Shown: piece by piece, positions 8,041 to 17,035 of the stretch
Layout: every line of letters starts with the position of its first letter
Numbering within the stretch: the first letter of the stretch is position 1
Source of the DNA: Anaerolineaceae bacterium UBA2274
GTDB lineage: Bacteria; Chloroflexota; Anaerolineae; Anaerolineales; Anaerolineaceae
Length of the DNA stretch: 40,135 bases
Reading direction: 5' to 3'
NCBI GenBank assembly: GCA_002347705.1
Contig: DDWY01000007.1
Coordinates: forward strand, 1-40,135
Translations under genes and position numbers: made by a program
Notes under the pieces: generated by a model
The model's database searches: none
Told to the model about the DNA's origin: nothing
What the model saw: the letters and a program-made list of their open reading frames with translations, nothing else

Positions 8041-8889
8041 TTAGCCAACCATGTAAGCCATGGAGACGGTGCCCGGACCGACGTGGCTGCCGATGACCGG
8101 GCTCACTTCCGAGCGAATGATCTCAACCGGATTGAGCCGCTCTTTGGCGAGATTTTCCATGGTGACCATGTCGTCGAATGCCAGCGCGTGGAAGGGTGCC
8201 AGGCGGACAGGGCTGCGCCCATCTACTCCATTTTCGACCAGTTCCACCATGCGGATCAGCGCCTTTTTGCGAGACCTTACGCTCTCAACCAGCTCGATTT
8301 TTCCGCCACGGATCTCCATGATCGGCTTGAGGTTCAACGTCGAACCGAGCAGGCGCTTGGCGGAGTTGATGCGTCCACCACGATGCAGGTACTCAAGGGT
8401 GTCCACGGTGAAATAAACACCGATGCGCCCATAAGCGTCCTGGGCTAATTCGTGGCATTCCTGCAGGCTGGCGCCTTTTTCAGCCGCTCGCGCGACTTCC
8501 AAAACCATCAAGCCTAATGCCATAGACACTAATTTCGAGTCCATCACAATCAGGTTTTCGGGGTTTCCAAGTTCAGCGCTGGCCTGAAGGGCAGAGTCGA
8601 TCGTGGCAGAGATGCCGCTGGAAATGCCCAGGTAAAGCACCTGGTTGCCGGCATCCAATAATTTTCCAAAAACCTCGAGGAATTGCCCCACCGTTATCTG
8701 GCTGGTGGTGGCCATGCTCTTGGACTGACTTAATTGCTGATAAAACTCCTCAGCCTGGATGTCGATTCCGTCGTAGTAAGACTTGCCTTCCCAATTAACT
8801 ATCAACGGCAAGACCGGAATTTGATATTGATCCACATATTCCTTGGGTAGATAAGCAGAAGAATCGGTGGCAATGATAACTTTGTTCAT
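8041..8889 (-). CDS. DegV family fatty-acid-binding protein
   Basis: A 282-residue DegV/FakB-like protein. These cytosolic proteins bind a fatty acid and, in Firmicutes, present it to the kinase FakA. Motifs are IATDSSAYLP (lid and phosphate region), LPLIVNW, MATTSQITVGQF, LGISSGISAT, VMDSKLVSMALG, FTVDTLEYLHRGGRI and C-terminal VSPVIGSHVGPGTVSMAYM, where the GSHxGPG motif lies at the head-group site. Length is typical. The ATG follows gaggag. No fakA neighbour is present here. It converges with the serpin operon and diverges from the DUF4173 gene. Confidence 0.93.
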   Translation of the reverse strand: MNKVIIATDSSAYLPKEYVDQYQIPVLPLIVNWEGKSYYDGIDIQAEEFYQQLSQSKSMATTSQITVGQFLEVFGKLLDAGNQVLYLGISSGISATIDSALQASAELGNPENLIVMDSKLVSMALGLMVLEVARAAEKGASLQECHELAQDAYGRIGVYFTVDTLEYLHRGGRINSAKRLLGSTLNLKPIMEIRGGKIELVESVRSRKKALIRMVELVENGVDGRSPVRLAPFHALAFDDMVTMENLAKERLNPVEIIRSEVSPVIGSHVGPGTVSMAYMVG

Positions 8890-9101
8890 GGTAGTCTCCT
8901 CAATCGTATTTCATAAAAGTATAGCACATACATTGTCATCCCTGTTTGCTTACCAATGTACGAATGGGGGCTTTCGGCGAGATTTTGGCACTATCAGATA
9001 GCACTTGATAGGTACAGAAGCTTCATAAGTGTTATCATGACGACATCTTGCCTGACGCATCCATCCTCAAAAGGGATATTGCGGGTCTAAGAAAGGTATT
9101 T

Positions 9102-10781
9102 ATGGAAAATTTAAATTTAGAAAACAAAAATGCGATCGAGGGGGATCAGATTTCTCCGACGGTCCTGGAAGAAAAAAATGTCCAGTCGGATGGCAAACTC
9201 AAGCGCCCATTTCCGATCCTTTTAGCAGCTTTTGCGGCAGCAGTGCTGCTGGATCTGCTCTTCTTTGAAAAGGCATGGGGCTGGCACTGGGCAGTAGCGG
9301 TTAACCTGTATCTGATCGCGGCAGTCGTGAGCACGCGCCTGGAAGGCAAGCAACTTCCGCGTCCAAGCCTCACGCTTATGGTGCTCACCAGCCTCACTGC
9401 CCTGCTGACGGGCTTTCGCACTGCCAGTGCCACCACCACCGCGCTTGAGCTCGTGAGCGGGCTGGGCATGCTGCTGCTAACAGCCAGCCTGCTGAACGGC
9501 CAGTGGATGCAGTTCCGCCTGCGGGAATTGATCGGGGAGCTTTTCAAGCTGATCCCGTCGGGCGTAATTGGCACGCCCTTGTTGATGCTGGAAGGTATTC
9601 AGCTCTCGCAGACCCACAAAGAGCAAAACCCGTCGAAAAGCAAGCCAGGTCTGGCAATCTTGCGCGGCGTTCTGATCACAATCCCCCTTCTGATAGTTTT
9701 TGGTTTGCTGTTGGCTGCTGCCGACACAATCTTCTCGGAAATGCTCAGTTCTGCCTTCGACTGGCTCAAGTTCGACATTTTTGATAATCTCATCCCACAA
9801 ACATTATTTATCCTGCTGCTCACCTGGTTTGGTGCAGCCGCACTCTGGCACGCACTGACCAAAAGTGAAAAAACACTGGCAATCCAACCTGACAAGCCCC
9901 TGTTCAAACCGTTTTTGGGAATGACAGAAACCAGCATTGCACTGATCAGCCTGAATGTACTGTTTGCGCTTTTCCTGGTGGTGCAATTTCGCTATTTCTT
10001 CGCCGGCTCTGCCAATGTGAGCATTGACGGCTTCACCTATGCTGAATACGCCCGGCGCGGATTCTTCGAGCTGGTGGCTGTGGCTTTGATCGCCAGCGTT
10101 TTGTACTTTAGCCTGGCATCCTTCACCAAACGCGGCACACAGGCAAAAAAACACGCTTTTTCAGTGATGGCAGGTTTGCTGCTGGCACAGGTTGGTGTGA
10201 TGTTGATTTCGGCTTTCCAGAGGCTGCGCCTGTATGAACAAGCTTACGGCTTCACCAGCTTGCGCCTGGCAGCGCACGTCTTCATGGTCTTCGTTGGGCT
10301 GCTTTTGCTGGCTTTGATCCTCATGGAGCTGACGAATTCCTTCCGCAGACTTGGACTGGTGTTGATGCTTGGTGTGCTGGCTTTTTCGCTGGTGATGGTG
10401 GGGCTGAACGAGGACGCCCTGATCGCGCAACAGAACCTGGAAAGGGCTGTGCAGGGTGAAAAACTCGATGCCGCTTACCTGGTGCATGACCTCAGCAATG
10501 ATGCAGTTCCGACGCTTTTCCGATATATGGATGACCCGGATATTGACCCGGAATTGCAGGAAAAGCTGCAGCTGGTGATGGCATGCCGCTTTGCCAATTT
10601 TGAAGATAACTATGGCAAAGCCACCTGGCAGTCGATCACCATTCCCACGCTGGTTGCGGTGAAGCTTTATGTTCAGCATGATGAAGTTCTCAGCAGTGTC
10701 CCACTCAACACTATCAGCACGGGTCCCGCTGTTAGCATCGACGGCGAGACTATTTGGTGCTACGGTGCGCCGGATTTTTAA
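9102..10781 (+). CDS. DUF4173 multi-pass membrane protein
   Basis: A 559-residue integral membrane protein with about a dozen hydrophobic segments. The family hallmark DGFTYAEYARRGFFELVAVA lies in its second half, followed by RLRLYEQAYGFTSLRLAAH, which defines DUF4173 (related to DUF4153). The C-terminal 130 residues (QQNLERAVQGEKLDAAYL, DAVPTLFRYMDDP) form a soluble domain. The function of the family is unknown. The frame extends upstream to a TTG at 9048, but the ATG at 9102 is preceded by aagaaagg and gives a short polar N-terminus (MENLNLENKN), so I choose it. It ends at a strong hairpin terminator and appears monocistronic. Confidence 0.87.
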   Translation: MENLNLENKNAIEGDQISPTVLEEKNVQSDGKLKRPFPILLAAFAAAVLLDLLFFEKAWGWHWAVAVNLYLIAAVVSTRLEGKQLPRPSLTLMVLTSLTALLTGFRTASATTTALELVSGLGMLLLTASLLNGQWMQFRLRELIGELFKLIPSGVIGTPLLMLEGIQLSQTHKEQNPSKSKPGLAILRGVLITIPLLIVFGLLLAAADTIFSEMLSSAFDWLKFDIFDNLIPQTLFILLLTWFGAAALWHALTKSEKTLAIQPDKPLFKPFLGMTETSIALISLNVLFALFLVVQFRYFFAGSANVSIDGFTYAEYARRGFFELVAVALIASVLYFSLASFTKRGTQAKKHAFSVMAGLLLAQVGVMLISAFQRLRLYEQAYGFTSLRLAAHVFMVFVGLLLLALILMELTNSFRRLGLVLMLGVLAFSLVMVGLNEDALIAQQNLERAVQGEKLDAAYLVHDLSNDAVPTLFRYMDDPDIDPELQEKLQLVMACRFANFEDNYGKATWQSITIPTLVAVKLYVQHDEVLSSVPLNTISTGPAVSIDGETIWCYGAPDF

Positions 10782-10796
10782 CCCTTTTTTTTGGAT

Positions 10797-10827
10797 AAAA
10801 AACAGCCAGTCGAGGCTGGCTGTTTTT
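10797..10827. terminator. Intrinsic terminator of the DUF4173 gene
   Basis: Stem aaacagccag/ctggctgttt with a short tcgag loop and T residues on both sides, 16 bases after the stop codon. Confidence 0.88.
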
Positions 10828-10837
10828 GATTCTCAGT

Positions 10838-10981
10838 TGTAGGGTGGGTAGGCGTCAGAATGCATTTGCAGGAGGAAACCTGTTGCAAGCCTACCCACCG
10901 TAATGGAAGCAGATTGAACCAAGGCACGGATCGCAATGGACTGTTGGTGGTGAGTTGGCTATAACGATTGTAAGGTAGGTT
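10838..10981. repeat. GTAGGGTGGG composite palindrome, degenerate copy (2 of 6)
   Basis: Left arm tgtagggtgggtaggcgtca, inner arm caagcctacccaccg at about 10886-10900, opposite inner arm ggtggtgagttggctataa at 10946-10964, and a decayed right arm ending taaggtaggtt. The left arm and its inner partner share a gggtagg/cctaccc change relative to other copies, a compensatory-looking substitution. Confidence 0.65.
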
Positions 10982-10998
10982 GAGAGAGATTAAACTGT

Positions 10999-11090
10999 CA
11001 CATCCTGCCCTCCGGGTATAGCAAGACCTTTGCCAGGAAAAATGCTGTTGTGGTACCAAGCAATGATTTGGCAAAGGTCGCGGCAATCTA
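10999..11090. repeat. GCAATGACA-type repeat, diverged copy
   Basis: It begins ctgtcacatcctgccctc, like the left arm at 113 (ctgtcacatcgtgccctt), and ends with gcggcaatctaaa. It includes the inverted pair cctttgcca and tggcaaagg. Confidence 0.5.
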
Positions 11091-11153
11091 AAACATTTTT
11101 ATGCTTACAAAAACGATGGGCCACATATGAATTAAATCGTGTGACCTGCAAGC

Positions 11154-11193
11154 AGTTTAGATTGCTTCACAACTGAGGTTCGCAATGACAGAT
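11154..11193. repeat. GCAATGACA-type repeat, copy 3
   Basis: It begins agtttagattgcttcac and ends gaggttcgcaatgacagat, matching the ends of the copies at 291-325 and 28491-28525 with a different middle. Confidence 0.65.
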
Positions 11194-11280
11194 TTACAAG
11201 CAGATCGCCGCGGTTGCAAGCTTCCTCGCGATGACAGGCAGATCACCACTCTGCGCTCGCGATGACGGGGGGTCTGAGTT

Positions 11281-11427
11281 GTAGGGTGGGTTGGCGTCAT
11301 TCAGCCTTGACCTGCCTGAGTCTCGATGTAGCCAACCCACCACACAGGATCACGCAAGTCTCAATTGGTGGGTTGGTTATAGACAAATGGGTTTAGATTG
11401 AGTTTTCTCAACACCAACCCACCCTAC
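11281..11427. repeat. GTAGGGTGGG composite palindrome, full copy (3 of 6)
   Basis: Outer arms gtagggtgggttggcgtca (11281-11299) and caacaccaacccaccctac (11409-11427) enclose inner arms agccaacccacca (about 11330) and ttggtgggttggttata (about 11365). The arms nest as two stems of one long imperfect palindrome. Confidence 0.8.
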
Positions 11428-11666
11428 ATCTGATTAGAAGGAATTGGTTGCCCGTGCTGTTCCGGGCTTGAAGGGGAACGGGATACCCTATCCGCTTCGC
11501 TGCCAAGGCAGGGCCGCGTTCCCCGCAAGAATAGATTCTTCGCAAAAGAGGCTCAGAATGACAGGGTTTGTTGGCTTGAATCCTTTCTGCCGCGCTGCGA
11601 TCGCGATGACAGATAAGCAAACAAGCTATCAATTTGCGGTAAGATTAGCCAGGGAAAAACAATCGC

Positions 11667-12845
11667 ATGCACTATCAATCTATCACCCCCCAGGATGCCA
11701 CCGGTCTGCTCAGCCTGATCGGTTTAGTCGCACTGTTTGTTGGACTGCTTGTGCTGGTCAGGCGCACCCAGCGCAGACGCAATGAGGAATCTAAAAAGAC
11801 GCCCTCCCCAGCGGCGAAACCTTTCCCGCAGGCAGCTTCTTATCTCCAATTACTCCCGTCTTTCAGGCAGGCATATCCCCACGAAAGGCAGGTTGTTCTG
11901 CGCCAGGCTCATGAGGAATGGCAGACAAATTTCCTTCTGCGGGGATTGGACGGGCAGACGGAATTTTTGCGCGGCGAAACCTACAAGCGCGGCTTGCGCT
12001 ACCAGCTGACCAGCACAAGCCTGGCGCAAGGGCTGGCGTTGTTTATCCGAGTGCAAATGGCGCAGGATGGAGATGTTTCGCGCGGCAGCTTTGAGCGCCT
12101 GCTGGCGCACCTGCTGGGGCACCCCGCCCTGGACCATCCCGCCCTCAGCAGCTGGCTCTCCATGCCGGACCTGCCCACCTCACCCCGCCTCGAGCCCGAC
12201 CTGCACGCGGAAGCCTGGATTCTCGCTTCCCTGTTGGCTGCAAAAACGCAATGGGGCAGTTTGGAGCGCTTCAATCTTGAAGATGTCTTCCAGGAACGCT
12301 CACAAGCTTTGCTGGATGCCCTCAAATCTCATTCCGAAAACCAAGCAAGGGTCTTTAGTCCGTTTTTGCTGCGCATGATCGCTCAGCAAGTGCCTGATCC
12401 GCTTTGGAAAACGCAAACAGAGGCAGATTGGCAAGCCTTAAAACCCCTCTTACGAGAGGAAGAAGGGCTGCCAGGCAGGCAGCAAGCCCTGAGCCTGCTG
12501 CAAATCGGGTTGGAGGGCTTGTTCTTCCCTGATAATGGTTTTGCCAAAAGGTCCAGCATGGCTTTTTCGCGTCTGAAACGCGCCTTAGCCAGCCAGGAGC
12601 CGCTTGAAGGCGAGCTTGAAGAGGGTTTTTCGCGCCTTGCCAGCCTCAGCTGTTGTGTTCCCCTGGCGCTGCTTTACAAAAAGGAGGAGGTTACCGCTCA
12701 GCTTTGGTCGCGCCTTAGCCAGGCACAGCCAGCCAAACAAGACGCGCTGGGAGCTAGCATGCGGTTATTAGCAATGATGAGTATGACAGGAACACTTTGG
12801 CTGGAAAAGAATGAAGCCGAGCCAACTCCTATAACATCGGAATAG
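11667..12845 (+). CDS. Membrane-anchored protein of unknown function
   Basis: A 392-residue protein with one N-terminal membrane helix (about residues 12-31, LLSLIGLVALFVGLLVLV) followed by RRTQRRR, so the bulk may lie in the cytosol. The remainder is helical, Leu- and Gln-rich. The segment LEPDLHAEAWILASLLAAKTQWG, then ALLDALKSH, faintly recalls the helix-pair rhythm of (alpha/alpha)6 glycosidases such as family 8, but the catalytic motifs of that family are not visible, so I assign no activity. The ribosome binding site is weak (aggga). Its 3' end overlaps the convergent PfkB-like gene by 17 bases. Confidence 0.75.
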   Translation: MHYQSITPQDATGLLSLIGLVALFVGLLVLVRRTQRRRNEESKKTPSPAAKPFPQAASYLQLLPSFRQAYPHERQVVLRQAHEEWQTNFLLRGLDGQTEFLRGETYKRGLRYQLTSTSLAQGLALFIRVQMAQDGDVSRGSFERLLAHLLGHPALDHPALSSWLSMPDLPTSPRLEPDLHAEAWILASLLAAKTQWGSLERFNLEDVFQERSQALLDALKSHSENQARVFSPFLLRMIAQQVPDPLWKTQTEADWQALKPLLREEEGLPGRQQALSLLQIGLEGLFFPDNGFAKRSSMAFSRLKRALASQEPLEGELEEGFSRLASLSCCVPLALLYKKEEVTAQLWSRLSQAQPAKQDALGASMRLLAMMSMTGTLWLEKNEAEPTPITSE

Positions 12846-13767
12846 AGTTAATCTCCACCCTGTGGATCAAATTTTGGAATTCTTCCGGTGGGATGGTGCT
12901 GTAGTCCTTGTTGGAAATATAAGCCGCACGGAAAGCGGCCGCACGTCTTGTGATCTCCACCAGGTCCAGCCCGCTCACAAATCCATCCACCAAGCCTGCG
13001 CACAACGCCCCTCTCGCCCCGGTCACTCTGCGAACCGGCACCTTTAAGGGTGAAGCCATAACCATCTGGCGCTTTGAGGAAAGCAGCACGCCGCCAGTTT
13101 CCAGCACCAGTGCCACAAATTCGATCCCCTGCTGCAAAAAGTGCATTGCTGCCCGTTTTGCCATATCGAAGGTTCCAATTTCATAGCCCACCAGGCGCTC
13201 CGCTTCAGTCGCTTCAGGGTAAATCAGCCAAGGGATTTCTTCGATACCAAGGCTGAATGGTGCTGCAGTCGCATCAAAAACAACACTAACGCCTTTCGCT
13301 TTCAGCATTCGGATCAAAATCGCGTAAAAGTCTTCAGGCACGCCGGGAGGTATACTTCCCGCAACAACCCAGATATCTCCTGGATTGGCATATTTCCTCG
13401 CTTTTTCAATCATCTCTTCAATCGCGTCTGGCGGAATATGTGGACCGATCTCGTTGACAAGCATGTACCAATCGTTGTCTTGTTCCTGGATAACCGTGTT
13501 GGTGCGGGTTTCGCCATCCACCCAGACAAAGTCCGTATTGATGCCAAGCTTAGTCAGCCCGTCTTCGAGCATCTTTCCCGCGCCGCCACCCACCCAGGCA
13601 AGTGCCAGGCTGGGCTGCCCGAGCATGCTCAAACCCCGCGAAGCGTTGAAACCCTTACCTCCCCAATCCAAATGGGCTGGAGCAGCGCGTAATATCTCAT
13701 TGAACTTGAGGCGTTTGACCACCAAGGTCCGGTCTACGCTGGGGTTTGGGGTGAGGGTAACAATCAT
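12829..13767 (-). CDS. PfkB-family sugar-kinase-like protein lacking the catalytic Asp
   Basis: A 312-residue protein of the 1-phosphofructokinase/tagatose-6-phosphate kinase branch of PfkB. It has TPNPSVDRT at the N-terminus, WGGKGFNASRGLSMLG (substrate signature), VNEIGPHIP, VAGSIPPGVP and a terminal helix region. The ATP/anion-hole signature, normally GAGD, reads Gly250-Ala-Arg-Gly253, so the catalytic base Asp is replaced by Gly. The KPNxxE motif is also changed (IYPEATEAE). The frame is intact, so this is a full-length, probably non-catalytic or altered sugar-phosphate-binding protein rather than a pseudogene. No fructose-PTS genes are adjacent. It overlaps the end of the convergent gene. 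Confidence 0.85.
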   Translation of the reverse strand: MIVTLTPNPSVDRTLVVKRLKFNEILRAAPAHLDWGGKGFNASRGLSMLGQPSLALAWVGGGAGKMLEDGLTKLGINTDFVWVDGETRTNTVIQEQDNDWYMLVNEIGPHIPPDAIEEMIEKARKYANPGDIWVVAGSIPPGVPEDFYAILIRMLKAKGVSVVFDATAAPFSLGIEEIPWLIYPEATEAERLVGYEIGTFDMAKRAAMHFLQQGIEFVALVLETGGVLLSSKRQMVMASPLKVPVRRVTGARGALCAGLVDGFVSGLDLVEITRRAAAFRAAYISNKDYSTIPPEEFQNLIHRVEINSIPML

Positions 13768-13824
13768 GAATTTATTTTATCAGGTATAACCGCATTTTAC
13801 ATTTTCCTTGTAAAAAATCATAGG

Positions 13825-15297
13825 TCAAGTGGCAATTTTTGTGCGTAGGTGGTAACTCCCATCAGAAAGATCCAGGCGCAGATTTTCAAGAAAGCATGTC
13901 GCGCCAGTTTCGGAAGATAGCCAGTTAGCGACCACCTGCCAGGCGGCTTCGTGACTCTTCCCAACCTGATTTTTTATGCGACCGTCCTGCCCAAGCCAAA
14001 AAAGCGCACTGGCTGGAGCAGGCTGGGGGAAGACACGCAAATGGCGTTTGGAATTTACCTCCACCAGCAGCTTTCCCAGATCAGGCATTCCCAGACTCAG
14101 TAGCTGCAGGAAAGCCTGCTGGCAATCTCTGCCGGTTTCGCTAACGTAAGGCAGACTCAGACCCGCTCCAGCTTCGTAAGAAAAACCCTCAAAGCAGCTC
14201 GTTGTCTGCACCATTTGCGCCATCAAATCAGGCGAATAGCTTAAGGCAGTTAGCTTAAAGATCAGGTCAGCATCTGGCACGCGAGTTTTCCACTGCCCGA
14301 GCGACGTATCCAAGAGCAGCAGTTTACCTTCAGCAAAACCCAGGTTTTCATCCAGACCCAAACTGAAATACGCGGTGGAGCTTGCCGCCCCATCACGCTT
14401 TAACACCAGCCAGAGGCGTTCACCAGCTGCGACAGCACACGGTAGCGGGAACCACAGGCTCACCCAGGCATAGCTTTCGGTCGGGATCGCGCTGGCAGCC
14501 AGAAACACCTCAGCCCGCACATTGCCAGAAGGCTGCCCAAGCGCGTCGGTTTGGATCTGGAAGCGGACCTGATCCAGGGGATTGCCAATTTTCCTGATCC
14601 GCACGCCCACGGAAGCTACCTCTATCGAATTTGTAGATGTGAAGGATTGTGCCAGGCTCATTTGTGCAATGCTTGACCCCATAGCCTGAAAGCCCTGCTG
14701 GGTGGGGGCATGCCCCAGGATGTCAGTGTGGGCGGGCCACTGCCGCCAGCGCATGCGCTCAAACCAACCGCGGCATAGCACCTGGCTCTTACTTGTTTTG
14801 ACAGATGGCAGCAGTTTACTGATGGGCTGCGCCATCCGGTTCAAACTTGCATTCCTCAGAAGCAGTGCCTGCTCCTCGCTCAGCACGCCTCGCCTGAGCA
14901 GGACTTCCTTGACGCCATAAATCGCCTGGCTGGTGGCATCATCCTCCCAGTCCGTCTGCGCCAGTGCGCCGAAGTCCTTCCCTGGTTCCAGGCTGCGATA
15001 GCTCACCGCCACACGGTTAGCCAGCTCTTGCAGGGAAGACTCAAGCGCTGTCACGCCTGCCGGCTGGCTGACCCGGTCCACATAGCCCCACCACGCCAGG
15101 CGATCTGAGGGATCGTAAATCTCAAGCCCTGCACCCAGCAAGCTTTGCATACTCTTAAACCCAAGCCCCGCGTCTTCGAGGCTCAGAATTGCCTCTTGCG
15201 GACCGCCGATAGCATCCCAACTCAGGCTGAGCGGCGTCAAGCCCGACACTTGCGACCGGCCAGTCAGAAAAGCACGCCAGCTCACGGCAACCTCCAT
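13825..15297 (-). CDS. Phage tail/receptor-binding-like structural protein
   Basis: A 490-residue protein and the last gene of the phage-derived operon. The N-terminal part (SWRAFLTGRSQVSGLTPLSL, LLGAGLEIYDPSDRLAWWGYV) resembles baseplate-hub or tail-associated proteins, which contain a GxxVEIYD...WxGYI strand pair. A central segment, about residues 195-345 (MSLAQSFTSTNSIEVASVGVRI to RLWLVLKRDG), reads like a carbohydrate-binding beta-sandwich module of the kind used for receptor contact. The frame continues upstream to a TTG at 15372, but that part overlaps well-formed coding sequence of the preceding gene. The ATG at 15297, overlapping its stop by 16 bases, is preferred. No enzymatic motif is seen. 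Confidence 0.7.
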   Translation of the reverse strand: MEVAVSWRAFLTGRSQVSGLTPLSLSWDAIGGPQEAILSLEDAGLGFKSMQSLLGAGLEIYDPSDRLAWWGYVDRVSQPAGVTALESSLQELANRVAVSYRSLEPGKDFGALAQTDWEDDATSQAIYGVKEVLLRRGVLSEEQALLLRNASLNRMAQPISKLLPSVKTSKSQVLCRGWFERMRWRQWPAHTDILGHAPTQQGFQAMGSSIAQMSLAQSFTSTNSIEVASVGVRIRKIGNPLDQVRFQIQTDALGQPSGNVRAEVFLAASAIPTESYAWVSLWFPLPCAVAAGERLWLVLKRDGAASSTAYFSLGLDENLGFAEGKLLLLDTSLGQWKTRVPDADLIFKLTALSYSPDLMAQMVQTTSCFEGFSYEAGAGLSLPYVSETGRDCQQAFLQLLSLGMPDLGKLLVEVNSKRHLRVFPQPAPASALFWLGQDGRIKNQVGKSHEAAWQVVANWLSSETGATCFLENLRLDLSDGSYHLRTKIAT

Positions 15298-16610
15298 CCC
15301 GGGCGATACCAGGCTTTGACTGAGACTGTCCGTGAGATTGGCGCCGCTCCATTCGCTTCGCGTTGAAAACAATAAAAGCGCTGAAGGCTACCCGACTGCA
15401 GTTGGTGTCCGGCGCCAACCCGCAGATGTGTCGTCAGCGCCAATCCTCCGCTTTCGGACCAAACCGCCTGCCGCATTTGATCATCGATCAGGCTGGCGTT
15501 TTGCTTCAGGCTGCTGATGGCGTGGTAAGCCCCAAAAGTTTGTTGGGGTAAGAACAAAAAATCATCCAGTTCGAGCCAATGCGCGCCAGAACCGACATTG
15601 AAAGCTTGCAGAACCAGTTGATGCCCCATGGCAAAGCTGCCTAAGGGCAGGTCAGCCAAGGGGATATGGAGCGGCTCCATTCGCAGGCTGGCTTGCCCCA
15701 ATTCGAGCTCACTGGCTGGTCCAAGCCAGACGGGCACTTCATCCACCAGCAACTCCCAGCGCAACTTGAAATCTGCTTCAACCGGCGCGTTAAAGAAGCG
15801 CAATAAGGGCAGCAAGCCAATCCCCTGCAAGCGGGTAACATCCAGAACGGAAATCGTCCAGCTTGCCAGGCTATGCCAACCGCTGCCGCTCCAGTCATAG
15901 CGACAATACTCACCCGAAGAGGCCCTCGCGTCCGTGAGCACAGTACCTCCAAGACCGCTTTCCGCTTCAAAAACCAGGTTGGGGAGGACGCCGCTATCAG
16001 GCAAACACATGCTGCCCAGCCAGAAATCTGCCAGGGGTTCTCCGGAAGTTGTGTTTTTCACTTCCACGCGCAAAGGTAAGGGCCACAGATTGCCAATCGC
16101 CTGAAGATTGACATCAAACCAGCTGTCGTGCCCAATGGCAGCATCATCATGGTTGTAGAGCGTGATCCCACTTACCAAGCCCGAGCCCGAGGTGTTGGAG
16201 AGCGGCACTGGAAGTTCATCCCCATAAAAGAAGTTCTCGCGTTCCCAGTTCAGCTCAAGGCTGAAGCTTCCACCTTCGGCTGAACGTGGATGAACCGGCA
16301 AGATCTGCCAATTGAATTTTGTCAGTGGTGAATAAAGGTAAGACTGGCGCGTTTCGCTCCAAACGCGCAGGCACAGATCTGGTCTGCGGGTGGCAGATGA
16401 ACGCAGAGCCTCAAGGCGGTCAGTCACTGCCTGCAATTCCAGCAGGGATCCCCTCAGGCTGATAACGGCAGTCTCCTCCAGCTTTGCTTCACCAGCCGAC
16501 TGCATCTGCCAATCGCTGCCAAGCATCCCCGGCAGCATGCCCGCGCCCTGCAGTTCAAACCAGCTTAGCCCCGAGGAGCTGTTCATGAACCCTATCGCCA
16601 AGGCAGTCAT
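15282..16610 (-). CDS. Phage structural protein, possible distal tail/adaptor protein
   Basis: A 442-residue beta-rich protein. The first 140 residues (FMNSSSGLSWFELQGAGMLPG, LYSPLTKFNWQILPVHPRS, FSLELNWERENFFYGDE) have the feel of siphophage distal-tail N-terminal domains. The middle contains a jelly-roll-like module (residues about 215-380, VFEAESGLGGTVL and YDWSGSGWHSL), and the C-terminus is Gly/Ser-rich. Assignment rests on this pattern and on position after the connector-like gene. Its ATG overlaps the previous stop by one base (TGATG), so it is translationally coupled. There is no tape measure or tube gene between the capsid and this protein. Confidence 0.68.
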   Translation of the reverse strand: MTALAIGFMNSSSGLSWFELQGAGMLPGMLGSDWQMQSAGEAKLEETAVISLRGSLLELQAVTDRLEALRSSATRRPDLCLRVWSETRQSYLYSPLTKFNWQILPVHPRSAEGGSFSLELNWERENFFYGDELPVPLSNTSGSGLVSGITLYNHDDAAIGHDSWFDVNLQAIGNLWPLPLRVEVKNTTSGEPLADFWLGSMCLPDSGVLPNLVFEAESGLGGTVLTDARASSGEYCRYDWSGSGWHSLASWTISVLDVTRLQGIGLLPLLRFFNAPVEADFKLRWELLVDEVPVWLGPASELELGQASLRMEPLHIPLADLPLGSFAMGHQLVLQAFNVGSGAHWLELDDFLFLPQQTFGAYHAISSLKQNASLIDDQMRQAVWSESGGLALTTHLRVGAGHQLQSGSLQRFYCFQREANGAAPISRTVSVKAWYRPGWRLP

Positions 16611-17035
16611 CAGCGCCAGCTTTCACTTTCCTGCCATTCCCACTGAATACTTATGGCACTTTGCGCGTTTTGCAGCTCCTGCAGACGCAGCTTATCCATC
16701 TGCAGGGCAAACTGGCGTTTGAGGTGCTCCGCCCAGAGCTGAAGCTGAGCGCGGTCGGCAGGAAGGTTGGTGTGGCTGCTCAGATCGTAGTGGAGCACCG
16801 TGCTGATCAGAATGGCTGCCGCGCCGCTGAAAATGGCTGGCAGGCAGGTCTCTGGCAGGTCGCCAGTGAGCACGCCATCCAATCCGGTGATGGAATAGGC
16901 GTGGTTCAGGCTCAGGTTAATTTCCTCAAGCGCCAGCCTTACGGCTTCTTCGCGGGTTTCCTGAGGGGCTGCCAACCCATGCGGATCCAGAAATTGAGTG
17001 CCAAGGCGTTCGGTGAGGCTGCTCAGTGTAATCAT
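16610..17035 (-). CDS. Putative phage head-tail connector-type protein
   Basis: A 141-residue mostly helical protein: LTERLGTQFLDPHG, EEAVRLALEEINLSLNHA, FSGAAAILISTVLHYDL, LWAEHLKRQFALQMDKLRLQE. The size, the helical N-terminus with one residue set per helix, and the position between the capsid and tail-like genes fit the gp6/gp15-type adaptor family, but no diagnostic motif is visible. It overlaps the upstream small gene by ATGA and the downstream gene by TGATG. Confidence in the gene is high, in the function low. Confidence 0.6.
   Translation of the reverse strand: MITLSSLTERLGTQFLDPHGLAAPQETREEAVRLALEEINLSLNHAYSITGLDGVLTGDLPETCLPAIFSGAAAILISTVLHYDLSSHTNLPADRAQLQLWAEHLKRQFALQMDKLRLQELQNAQSAISIQWEWQESESWR

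Larger units (their letters stand above)
10828..11666. other. 839-base repeat cluster without genes
   Basis: No coding frame here is supported; apparent frames run through repeats. Contents are two GTAGGGTGGG composite palindromes (10838-10981 and 11281-11427), GCAATGACA-type repeats at 10999-11090 and 11154-11193, and decayed pieces containing gcgatgacag and cgatgacagata. The 11029-11075 stretch has inverted arms cctttgcca/tggcaaagg. Confidence 0.65.

Noticed and set aside
9048..9101. TTG start of the DUF4173 gene 54 bases upstream
   Set aside because: The ATG at 9102 has a ribosome binding site, while the TTG does not.
10828..11666. Clustered palindromes considered as a CRISPR array
   Set aside because: Repeat lengths and spacings are irregular, copies are inverted and nested, and no cas genes are nearby.
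15298..15372. N-terminal extension of the tail-like protein from a TTG at 15372
   Set aside because: It would overlap 91 bases of the previous gene, whose own frame is protein-like there; the ATG at 15297 is the more economical start.
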